Assembly (NCBI GenBank): GCA_030596305.1
Contig: JAUVKK010000085.1
Span: 1-5,241 of the forward strand
From: Helicobacteraceae bacterium
GTDB taxonomy: Bacteria; Campylobacterota; Campylobacteria; Campylobacterales; Sulfurimonadaceae
Direction of reading: 5' to 3'
Length of the DNA: 5,241 nucleotides
Made by a program: the position numbers and the translations under genes. Each line of letters opens with the position of its first letter. Positions within the stretch are counted from its first letter, which is position 1. Shown here piece after piece: positions 1 to 5,241 of the stretch. Below the pieces are notes generated by a model, which searched no databases, had not been told where the DNA came from, and worked only from the letters and a program-made list of their open reading frames with translations.

Positions 1-1052
1 GTACCGACGGTGATCAGTGCCGGTTGATTGTTCAATGTAAGGATCTTTGGATTAGAGAGTGCACGTACCTCACCTTGCTCTTTAAGGAACTTGATGACTT
101 CATTGATCGAACCGCCACCAGTGATCTGGATCAGACCAGCACCTTGAGAATATGTCTCTGTAATATTTCCAATTGGATTAAATAGTGAAACATTATCCGC
201 ACTTACTGTATCTATCGCAATATCAAAATTTTGAAGCGCATACAGTTGTGACCAGTCTACACCGGTAGATGATTTGTCATCAAAGAGAACAGCCATCATA
301 TGGACATCGATAAGAACCTGTCTTTGAACTTTGTCTTGAAGAAGTTTCAGATATGAGTCAATACGTGCTTGCTGACGACCAGTTGCTGAGACAGTGATCA
401 GCCCGGCATTTTTGTTGATAATAGGCGCTTCTGCCTGGTATGCATCTTCAGGGCGGTTAAGAACACGTTGAAGTTCAAGGTCCAACTCATCCCAGAATTT
501 AACTTCATCGGTATGTTGAATAGAGATACCAGACTGGTTAGAACCGGTACCGCCTTGTTGTCCATCCGTTCCCATGCCACCGGCAGCACCACCACCAGTA
601 GAACCACCCATCAAGCCACCTTGACCGCCTTGGCCGATGTTCGAAGAAGCTGTTGAACTTAACATTACATCAGTCGAGCCTGTACTTTTTCGTTGAGAGA
701 GAATATAGTCAATGTTGTACGTAATCGTCTTAAGATAAGAGATACGCAAAATATCATTATCGATTGTAAAGTTGAGATTGTTCTCAGTCAAGAGGATGTC
801 AAATACTTCATCAATTGTTAGGTTCTTGATGTGTGTTTTATTTAACTTCTTGTCCATCAGTTTTTCAGTTTCACTGTCAGCAACAACTAAACTGTACTCA
901 CATGCAGATGTCAATTGGTCAACGTATTCACCGATCGTTGTCCCTTTTGCAGATGAGATACTGAAAAGTTCGTAAGTACAGTCTGCCTGCATAGACGCTG
1001 CTAAGACTACAGAAGCAGCAAGTGAGATGAGCTTTTTATTTAGGTTTTTCAT
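1..1052 (-). CDS. mshL: MSHA/PilQ-type outer-membrane secretin, MshL-like (3' part beyond window)
   Basis: This gene encodes the secretin, the outer-membrane ring through which a type IV pilus or secreted substrate passes. The visible 350 residues begin with a Sec signal peptide (about 1-23, charged KNLNKK start, hydrophobic core, cleavage likely after MQA). A short STN-like N-terminal domain follows (about 27-108). A glycine-rich, low-complexity linker spans about 140-175, and a ring-building N-domain with ITVSATGRQQARIDSYL lies at about 219-235. The start of the secretin barrel domain follows, with VLIDVHMMAVLF (246-257), TGVDW (263-267) and the family hallmark VRALSNPKILTLNNQPALI at 329-347. 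The frame is open to the window edge. Relatives usually run to roughly 500-600 residues, so the C-terminal barrel is missing here. I chose the ATG at 1052 over the one at 1058 because AAGGA sits 8 bases from the former and only 2 from the latter. The gene follows the MshK-like gene by 27 bases in the same operon. MshL versus PilQ is judged from neighbours and is less certain than secretin. Confidence 0.9.
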   Translation of the reverse strand, partial: MKNLNKKLISLAASVVLAASMQADCTYELFSISSAKGTTIGEYVDQLTSACEYSLVVADSETEKLMDKKLNKTHIKNLTIDEVFDILLTENNLNFTIDNDILRISYLKTITYNIDYILSQRKSTGSTDVMLSSTASSNIGQGGQGGLMGGSTGGGAAGGMGTDGQQGGTGSNQSGISIQHTDEVKFWDELDLELQRVLNRPEDAYQAEAPIINKNAGLITVSATGRQQARIDSYLKLLQDKVQRQVLIDVHMMAVLFDDKSSTGVDWSQLYALQNFDIAIDTVSADNVSLFNPIGNITETYSQGAGLIQITGGGSINEVIKFLKEQGEVRALSNPKILTLNNQPALITVG

Positions 1053-1060
1053 TTTCATTT

Positions 1061-1065
1061 TCCTT
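1061..1065 (-). promoter_or_regulatory. Ribosome binding site deciding the secretin start
   Basis: AAGGA on the minus strand lies 8 bases before the ATG at 1052 and 2 bases before the competing ATG at 1058. It therefore favours the downstream start, which loses only two residues (Met-Lys). Confidence 0.6.
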
Positions 1066-1079
1066 TTTTTACTGATAAT

Positions 1080-1547
1080 TTAATTGACGTTGAAGTTGAT
1101 TTTGTCGTTTTTCTGGTTTTGAAAAAGTTTCAACTCTTTCTTTTTACTCTTTAGTAGAGCTTCACCAGATGAGACTTTAACAATAGTGTACTGTCGTACT
1201 CTATCACCCTCTTTGTACCACTTCCCATTGATCTTAACATTTTTGTTAATGGCAGATTCCATTTTAAGTGGTGGAAGTTTGACCTTCTTTTTATAAGCAT
1301 AGGTGGTCTTCTTTCCATCTTTCCCGGTTTTTAACAATAGAAACGGACTTTTAGTCTTCAATACATCAGAAGCCTTTACCCCAACACGTGGCGGTTTTAT
1401 CTCTTTAATCTGTGTATTGATCAATGCATGATTTGCTGTTTCAGCAGGCTTGATCTTTTGATCTTGTGTATTTGCTGGTACCTCAGTATTTGCGAGTATA
1501 GACATTGGTATCAAAGATACCAACGATAATATTAGTAGCTTTTTCAT
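1080..1547 (-). CDS. Periplasmic PilP/MshK-like pilus assembly protein
   Basis: This 155-residue exported protein probably links the inner-membrane PilN/PilO-type proteins to the secretin. The N-terminus MKKLLILSLVSLIPMSILA is a clear Sec signal peptide with cleavage after ILA. There is no lipobox cysteine, unlike the classical lipoprotein PilP but in keeping with MshK/GspC-type proteins. Residues 20-90 are polar, proline-containing and probably flexible. Residues about 95-142 match the short beta-rich PilP/MshK/GspC homology region: an AI-x-x-x-V-x-INGKWYKEGD turn, then a YTIVKV strand, then EALLKSKKKELKLF. The frame also allows a GTG start at 1565, but the ATG at 1547 gives a proper signal peptide, has GGGGGA 10 bases upstream and overlaps the preceding stop by one base (TAATG), which suggests coupled translation. 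The function comes from fold-level pattern and position between PilO-like and secretin genes. Sequence identity to known MshK is probably low. Confidence 0.7.
   Translation of the reverse strand: MKKLLILSLVSLIPMSILANTEVPANTQDQKIKPAETANHALINTQIKEIKPPRVGVKASDVLKTKSPFLLLKTGKDGKKTTYAYKKKVKLPPLKMESAINKNVKINGKWYKEGDRVRQYTIVKVSSGEALLKSKKKELKLFQNQKNDKINFNVN
1505..1523 (-). repeat. Perfect inverted repeat inside the signal-peptide codons
   Basis: TTGGTATC (1505-1512) and GATACCAA (1516-1523) are perfect 8-base complements separated by three bases. In the mRNA this would form a hairpin about 25-43 bases into the MshK-like coding sequence. Its position suggests a possible effect on early translation, but chance is not excluded because the sequence also has to encode Val-Ser-Leu-Ile-Pro. 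Confidence 0.5.
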
Positions 1548-2179
1548 TAATATGTAATCCCCCACACTGATAGTTTAAGATCCAGATCTAGTTTTTCAGT
1601 CGCTACGAGATCTAAATCGTGTAGATCAACAACCAATTTACTTTTTTCTATCGCATTGATAAACTTGACCATATTTTTGTATGGTGCTACAGCTTGAATC
1701 TCAAGGTTTAGCACATGCCCAAATGTCGTTTTATCAGTTGCAAGTCTATTTGCAAAAAAGTTCAGCTTGACTTTGTGCTTTTTAGCATTTTCAGCAACAG
1801 AGTCGATGAAGGCACCCCACGTCTCTTGATCATAAAAGAGTTCAGGAATTTTTTCAATCTCAGCTTTTATATAAACATTTTCATCTTTTAGGACTACCAG
1901 TTTATTGTTAAGATCAGTGATCTGTTGATCTAAGCGTACAATTTCACTTGCAGGGTGCATCAATAAATACTGTTTGTCTTTTGCAATTTTGTCTTGGACC
2001 TTTAATGAGGCTGCTTTGATATCATTGTAACCCTTTTCAGAACTTTCCCAAAACACAAGATATGAGAACATGACAAGGACAATAAATACCATTGCATAAA
2101 TCATCTTTACGTCTTTTTCACTCTTTTGCGCAAAACTCTGGTCTATATCATAAAGATATTTTTCTAACATCGCACTCAT
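1547..2179 (-). CDS. PilO/MshJ-like inner-membrane pilus assembly protein
   Basis: This 210-residue bitopic membrane protein has the PilO/GspM/MshJ layout. A short charged cytoplasmic N-terminus (1-24) is followed by one hydrophobic segment at about 26-44 (IYAMVFIVLVMFSYLVFW), a long heptad-rich coiled coil at about 48-112, and a compact alpha/beta C-terminal domain (about 118-210) consistent with the ferredoxin-like fold of this family. Proteins of this type pair with PilN to form the inner-membrane alignment ring and pass contacts to PilP and the secretin. The ATG overlaps the stop of the PilM-PilN fusion gene as ATGA (2176-2179), with GAAGGCGGTG just upstream, so the two are probably made in matched amounts by coupled translation. 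An alternative ATG three codons in (MLEKYL) cannot be excluded. The assignment rests on architecture and gene order, since this family is poorly conserved in sequence. Confidence 0.75.
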   Translation of the reverse strand: MSAMLEKYLYDIDQSFAQKSEKDVKMIYAMVFIVLVMFSYLVFWESSEKGYNDIKAASLKVQDKIAKDKQYLLMHPASEIVRLDQQITDLNNKLVVLKDENVYIKAEIEKIPELFYDQETWGAFIDSVAENAKKHKVKLNFFANRLATDKTTFGHVLNLEIQAVAPYKNMVKFINAIEKSKLVVDLHDLDLVATEKLDLDLKLSVWGITY

Positions 2180-3711
2180 TTTAACACCGCCTTCATCTCA
2201 CTTAGATAGTGTTTTTTCTCTTCATCATAAGCGATCTCTTCGAGTATAAAGTAAAAGCGTGATGTTTTTTTAGATGTAAGATACTCTAGTAATAGGGTAA
2301 TGTCTTTATCTTTTTCAGAGATCATATTAAATGTGAACCCTTTGAAGTCCTCTGTCTCATGATACGATAGCTTTTGCAGTTTGACTTTGTATTTATTCAG
2401 GTCAGCAGCAAACTCTGTTGTCAGTTTAGCCTTCATAGGATAGTTGACCTTGACGTCATGGATCTTTGTCAATGTGTTCATCTGACGGTCAAGTTCAGCT
2501 TGTTCAGCATCAACAAGTTTTGTTACAGCATTTTTTTCTACTGTTTTCAGCTTAATGGTTGCTTCACGTGTTGTTTTAACACTGTGTACTTCATTGTATT
2601 CAGTATCAAGCATCGACTTGTTCATCTCTTCTGCAAATGTAAGACTCCAAAATGCAACAGGATACGAGAACGCCAGGACTAAGGCAACACCGCTAATAGC
2701 AATAAGTTTTCCACTGGCGCGCTGCATAAACTTTGGAGGACGAGGGTAGAGTGAAAAATTACACTCATAACGCTCTTCGCTCTCTGTCATAGTGTAGAGA
2801 TGTATTAGCTGGTGGACTTGATCCACATATTGACCGTTGGTATTAAAGCCGTAATCAAAATCGAAGGATTTTGAGATCAATCCAAGATATGTCTGTGAAT
2901 ATTCGTCTAAACCGGCAATAGCACCGATCTGCGAGCCGATGTAGATCTGATCGATCGTTTCGAGTTCAAATGCACGTTTGGCATATGTCAGTACATCATT
3001 GATATGTAAAAAGAGTTCACCGAACAGTTTAATGAGGTCGCGTTGATATTCTTTGTTCTCAGAAGCAAGGCCGTCACTTGAAAGCAGCTCCATAAAGAGT
3101 GCAAAGCTGACTTGCTCACCATAAAGTTCACAGAAACGCTCATGCATCATCTTGATAGAGTATTTAAGTGTTTTGGTGTAGACAAACTCTTGATCATTAT
3201 AGATAGTGAAAAAGGCATCATTGTCTTGGAAATAGATGTAACAGTGTACACCTACCTCTGTAACGATATCACGTTGATAAAGACCTTTAAGCAATAAAGG
3301 AACAGGTACTATCTGATCAATATATTTTACTTTGTCAACAGTTGTCTCAAAGGTCTCATCCATCGTAAGCGGATCAACAATGAAAACATGGAAATAACGC
3401 TCTTTTTCATCAAGTTGATGACCTGACTCGATAAATTGAACATTGTATTCAATGGCCATGTCAAGGGCAAGTTCTTCATAAACCTTATTCTCAATAGCAA
3501 AAGCAAGATCTTCATCAGGAATGTTTTTACTTACACCGATAAGCGCTGTTAAAAAGTCGTGGGTGTTCAGATAAGACATTGTGTATTGTGTTTTTGAGAA
3601 GCTGATGGATTTCACTTGCTCTAATTTGCCAGATGAACCTACAAAGAATGTCTCTTTATAGGGATTTATAGAAAGGACACTGGTAAATGTCGGTTGTTGC
3701 GTTTTACTCAT
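2176..3711 (-). CDS. PilM-PilN fusion (GspL/MshI-like) inner-membrane platform protein
   Basis: This 511-residue protein combines two pilus platform proteins usually encoded separately. Residues about 10-310 form a cytoplasmic domain with the spacing of the actin-like PilM/GspL fold: a strand VLSINPYKETFFVG near 12-25, a second YIYFQDNDAFFTIYNDQEF block at 158-176, and IYIGSQIGAIAGL at 256-268 where the adenosine motif is expected. The Asp-x-Gly phosphate-loop signatures of active PilM are not visible, so nucleotide binding is doubtful. NFSLYPRPPK at 318-327 resembles the PilN N-terminal segment (I-N-L-L-P type) that docks onto PilM. It is followed by one transmembrane helix (about 336-358), a coiled coil (about 374-425) and a small periplasmic alpha/beta domain, as in PilN. 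The frame extends to a TTG at 3744, but that codon has no ribosome binding site, while the ATG at 3711 has TAGGA nine bases upstream. It is the first gene of the pilus operon. GspL of a type II secretion system is the main alternative. Confidence 0.75.
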   Translation of the reverse strand: MSKTQQPTFTSVLSINPYKETFFVGSSGKLEQVKSISFSKTQYTMSYLNTHDFLTALIGVSKNIPDEDLAFAIENKVYEELALDMAIEYNVQFIESGHQLDEKERYFHVFIVDPLTMDETFETTVDKVKYIDQIVPVPLLLKGLYQRDIVTEVGVHCYIYFQDNDAFFTIYNDQEFVYTKTLKYSIKMMHERFCELYGEQVSFALFMELLSSDGLASENKEYQRDLIKLFGELFLHINDVLTYAKRAFELETIDQIYIGSQIGAIAGLDEYSQTYLGLISKSFDFDYGFNTNGQYVDQVHQLIHLYTMTESEERYECNFSLYPRPPKFMQRASGKLIAISGVALVLAFSYPVAFWSLTFAEEMNKSMLDTEYNEVHSVKTTREATIKLKTVEKNAVTKLVDAEQAELDRQMNTLTKIHDVKVNYPMKAKLTTEFAADLNKYKVKLQKLSYHETEDFKGFTFNMISEKDKDITLLLEYLTSKKTSRFYFILEEIAYDEEKKHYLSEMKAVLK

Positions 3712-3720
3712 CGCAGAAAA

Positions 3721-3725
3721 TCCTA
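3721..3725 (-). promoter_or_regulatory. Ribosome binding site deciding the PilM-PilN start
   Basis: TAGGA on the minus strand lies nine bases before the ATG at 3711. The TTG at 3744 in the same frame has no purine-rich sequence at a useful distance, so this site supports the shorter 511-residue protein. Confidence 0.5.
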
Positions 3726-3770
3726 TATTGTAATTTTTGTTCAAACGTAATTGAACTTCACTTTTCTACA

Positions 3771-3790
3771 TGTTTATATAAATATAAACA
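3771..3790. repeat. Short AT-rich palindrome upstream of the pilus operon
   Basis: TGTTTATA (3771-3778) and TATAAACA (3783-3790) are perfect 8-base complements around a 4-base centre. The centre lies about 70 bases before the pilus operon start codon and about 42 bases, close to four helical turns, from the centre of the 37-base dyad next to it. It could be an operator overlapping a promoter. The low complexity of the sequence makes chance occurrence more likely than for the longer dyad. Confidence 0.5.
3773..3778 (-). promoter_or_regulatory. Possible -10 element of the pilus operon promoter
   Basis: TATAAA on the minus strand would place a transcription start near 3766 and give a leader of roughly 55 bases before the ATG at 3711. 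There is no good -35 match at the expected distance, though -35 boxes are known to be weak in Campylobacterota. The element lies within the palindrome at 3771-3790. A TACAAT at 3727-3732 was considered, but it would put the ribosome binding site outside the transcript. Confidence 0.2.
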
Positions 3791-3803
3791 GATCAATAGA
3801 ACT

Positions 3804-3840
3804 ACAGAAAATTGATAATTAAAACTTATCAATTTTCTGT
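3804..3840. repeat. 37-base perfect dyad: 15-base arms around a 7-base centre
   Basis: The arm ACAGAAAATTGATAA (3804-3818) and its exact complement TTATCAATTTTCTGT (3826-3840) flank seven bases. The arms show no mismatch, which is unlikely by chance even in AT-rich DNA. Neither side is followed by a run of T, so it is not a standard intrinsic terminator for era. Its position about 95-130 bases before the pilus operon fits a regulator binding site or a structured leader. Its inner core recurs at 3995-4017. Confidence 0.8.
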
Positions 3841-3994
3841 CACTAATTTCATTTTAGCCATATTAAACTTAAATATATTCTTATGTGTGAAATAAAAAGT
3901 TAAAAAGTGGAGAATTTATACTTTTTTTCGCAAAGCGCCTAAATACGATAGTCTTAAGGAGTAAATGGATATATGCGGAATTTGTTTTTGGTAT

Positions 3995-4017
3995 TTTGAT
4001 AATCTATTGTTATCAAA
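3995..4017. repeat. Second dyad with the same TTGATAA-N7-TTATCAA core
   Basis: TTTGATAA (3995-4002) and TTATCAAA (4010-4017) are perfect 8-base complements around seven bases. The inner seven bases of each arm and the spacing equal those of the dyad at 3804-3840, while the seven central bases differ. Conservation of arms and spacing but not of the centre is what a dimeric DNA-binding protein site looks like. It lies about 70 bases downstream of the era stop. Confidence 0.7.
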
Positions 4018-4087
4018 CTTTAGAAAATAAGCATCCTAAGCTTAAATAGTAATTCTAACAAGCCAGGGTTCCTACTAATGTTTTTTT

Positions 4088-4981
4088 TTATTTGATGTAG
4101 CCAAGTTCTTCAAGGAACTTTTTATCGTTTGTCCACCCTTTTTTAACGGAGACAAATAGGTCAAGGTAAACGGGTTTATCTGTGAGTTTTTCTATTTTCG
4201 CTCGGGCATCTTGTCCAATACGCTTGATAGCTGCGCCGCCTTTGCCGATGATGATCCCTTTTTGGCTCTCTTTTTCAATGATGATAGTCGCACGGATGTT
4301 TTCTACTTTTTGATTCTCTTCGATCTTGTCGATGACAACGTCAGATTCATAAGGGATCTCATCACTGATATTCTCAAAAATTGCTTCACGAATAAACTCT
4401 CTGTAGATATCACGTATCATCTCTGTAGTCAGATCATTCGGATCATAGAGGTAAGGTGATACATCCAGATGCTTAACGAGTTGATCAAGGAGGTCATTTT
4501 TACCGACATTCTTTGTAACAGACATAGGGATAAGTGCTTCAAATTTTGATGAAAATTGATTGTATTCACTGATTCGAGCCAGTAACTCACCCTGAGAGAC
4601 CTGATCAATTTTAGAAATAGCGATGATATGTTTGCGGTTTTTGCCATCCACTACTAAAAAACGCTTATAGTGTTTGACTGAATCACTGGCAGGTGCCAGG
4701 TAGACAACAATATCACAGTCACCTATTGCTTTAAGTGCCTCTTCAAGCATAAACTGGTTGAGCATCTTCTCTTTCTCATGCAGACCGGGAGTGTCGACAA
4801 AGATAATCTGATCATCGTTGTGCATCACAATGGCATTAAGGCGTCTACGTGTTGCATTGGCCTTTTGAGAAGTCATTGCTATCTTTTCACCTAGGATCCA
4901 GTTAAGCATGGTACTTTTTCCGGCATTAGGACGTCCGACTAAAGCAACAAAACCAGCCTTGTGCTCCGCTGAATTACTCAC
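4088..4981 (-). CDS. era: GTPase Era, ribosome small-subunit assembly factor
   Basis: Era binds GTP and the 3' end of 16S rRNA and helps mature the 30S subunit. The 297 residues are complete and of normal family length. The GTPase domain shows the P-loop GRPNAGKS (16-23), the switch I region with the Era-type TSQKANATRRRL (37-48), DTPG of switch II (63-66) and SKID (123-126) in the G4 position. The G4 motif is usually N/T-K-x-D, so the serine is a mild departure. The C-terminal KH RNA-binding domain (about 229-280) carries the GKGG loop at 246-249 in IIIGKGGAAIKRIG. The start is GTG at 4981, supported by AGAGG six bases upstream and by the P-loop lying at the expected distance from the N-terminus. 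It overlaps the rplI stop by eight bases, so era is probably translated by coupling to rplI. The stop codon is followed by a run of nine A, with no obvious terminator. Confidence 0.98.
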   Translation of the reverse strand: MSNSAEHKAGFVALVGRPNAGKSTMLNWILGEKIAMTSQKANATRRRLNAIVMHNDDQIIFVDTPGLHEKEKMLNQFMLEEALKAIGDCDIVVYLAPASDSVKHYKRFLVVDGKNRKHIIAISKIDQVSQGELLARISEYNQFSSKFEALIPMSVTKNVGKNDLLDQLVKHLDVSPYLYDPNDLTTEMIRDIYREFIREAIFENISDEIPYESDVVIDKIEENQKVENIRATIIIEKESQKGIIIGKGGAAIKRIGQDARAKIEKLTDKPVYLDLFVSVKKGWTNDKKFLEELGYIK

Positions 4982-5241
4982 CGATAACCTCTAAGTGAAT
5001 TGTAGCGTGCATCGCATGACCGAGTTTGAAGTCCAGGTCATGTGTGCCTGTCATCTTAATAGCCTCTTTATGGTTGATATGTTTTTTATCGATCACAATA
5101 CCGTGTTGGTCGTTAAGTGCATGTGCGATCTCATCTTTTGTTACAGAACCGAAGAGGTGACCTGTATTACCAAGCTTTTTACTGATAGTCACTTTTAACT
5201 TATCAAGTTTGTCAGCTAACGCTTTCAAATCTTCTATCTCT
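4974..5241 (-). CDS. rplI: Ribosomal protein L9 (bL9), C-terminal part; 5' end beyond window
   Basis: L9 binds 23S rRNA near the L1 stalk base and helps keep the reading frame during translation. Only the last 88 residues are in the window, out of about 148 for the whole protein. They comprise the end of the long connecting helix (EIEDLKALADKLDKLKV) and the full C-terminal domain with the hallmark GHLFGSVTKDEIAHAL and the closing HATIHLEVIGE. The frame stays open to the window edge at position 5241. The TTG at 5226-5228 is an internal leucine codon, not a start. The stop TAA (4974-4976) lies inside the first codons of era, in a different frame. In several Campylobacterota hslV and hslU sit between rplI and era. 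Here they are absent from this position. Confidence 0.96.
   Translation of the reverse strand, partial: EIEDLKALADKLDKLKVTISKKLGNTGHLFGSVTKDEIAHALNDQHGIVIDKKHINHKEAIKMTGTHDLDFKLGHAMHATIHLEVIGE
4988..4992 (-). promoter_or_regulatory. Ribosome binding site of era, inside rplI
   Basis: AGAGG on the minus strand lies six bases before the GTG start of era and within the last codons of rplI. It supports GTG at 4981 as the true start, since no ATG or other start with such a site is available nearby in frame. Confidence 0.6.

Larger units (their letters stand above)
3712..4087. other. AT-rich intergenic region between era and the pilus operon, no convincing gene
   Basis: This 376-base gap separates two minus-strand transcription units. 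It holds three perfect inverted repeats (annotated separately) and a run of nine T at 4081-4089 on the plus strand, which reads as A9 overlapping and following the era stop codon. A plus-strand AAGGAG at 3956-3961 is followed by a 21-codon frame (3965-4030, MDICGICFWYFDNLLLSNFRK). The spacing of three bases is short and the frame contains one of the repeats, so I do not call it a gene. No tRNA, no known riboswitch and no clear hairpin-plus-U-run terminator is visible on either strand. The gap most likely carries the promoter and control sites of the pilus operon. A small RNA is possible but unsupported. Confidence 0.6.

Noticed and set aside
1..700. Frequent GATC and TGATCA sites
   Set aside because: They look evenly scattered through coding sequence and I could not count a reliable excess by eye.
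398..975. Open frames antisense to, or in the other frames of, the secretin gene (for example 398-607 minus, 468-656 plus and 772-975 plus)
   Set aside because: They lie wholly within the strongly supported secretin frame, lack recognisable domains or ribosome sites, and look like shadows of its codon use.
3712..3744. TTG start extending the PilM-PilN fusion by 11 residues
   Set aside because: There is no ribosome binding site upstream of the TTG, while the ATG at 3711 has one and begins a plausible N-terminus.
3804..3840. Intrinsic terminator of era
   Set aside because: The stem is long but AT-rich, more than 240 bases from the era stop, and not followed by a T-run on either strand.
3804..3840. 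FNR/CRP-type site because of the TTGAT and ATCAA half-sites
   Set aside because: FNR sites need four bases between half-sites. Here there are eleven, in both copies of the dyad.
3940..3960. Flagellar sigma-28 promoter on the plus strand (CGATAG)
   Set aside because: The -10-like CGATAG lacks a TAAA-type -35 at the right spacing, and no gene follows.
4047..4089. Plus-strand small-RNA terminator ending in the T9 run
   Set aside because: Only a 5-base TAGTA/TACTA pairing with a long loop precedes the T-run. No stable stem is visible, so a terminator is not supported.

Overview
The window looks like chromosome from a member of the Campylobacterota (epsilonproteobacteria), probably a free-living Sulfurimonas/Sulfurovum-type organism. 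I infer this from the AT-rich base use, the style of the Era protein (switch region NATRRRLNAI) and the pairing of rplI/era with an MSHA-like type IV pilus cluster. The assignment is not proved by the sequence alone. Every convincing gene lies on the minus strand, so the biological reading order runs from position 5241 down to 1.

Region by region, in transcription order. (1) 5241-4088 holds the 3' part of rplI (ribosomal protein L9), which overlaps the GTG start of era by 8 bases. Era is a complete 297-residue ribosome-assembly GTPase. (2) 4087-3712 is a 376-base AT-rich gap with no convincing gene. It contains three perfect inverted repeats. Two of them, about 184 bases apart, share the same core TTGATAA-N7-TTATCAA. 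(3) 3711-1 is a tight operon for the envelope-spanning alignment complex and outer-membrane pore of a type IV pilus or related type II secretion machine. It encodes a PilM-PilN fusion (GspL/MshI-like), a PilO/MshJ-like protein (4-base overlap), a PilP/MshK-like periplasmic protein (1-base overlap), and, after 27 bases, the first 350 residues of an MshL/PilQ-type secretin that runs off the window.

The four pilus genes make one physical chain. The fusion protein starts as a cytoplasmic actin-like platform, crosses the inner membrane and continues into a periplasmic coiled coil. The PilO-like protein is its inner-membrane partner. The PilP/MshK-like protein bridges the periplasm, and the secretin forms the outer-membrane gate. 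ATPases, pilins and prepilin peptidase are not in this window and are probably encoded further along the minus strand or elsewhere.

The main points for a second look are the PilM-PilN fusion with degenerate nucleotide-binding motifs, the repeated dyad in the gap before the pilus operon, and the direct rplI-era junction without hslVU.
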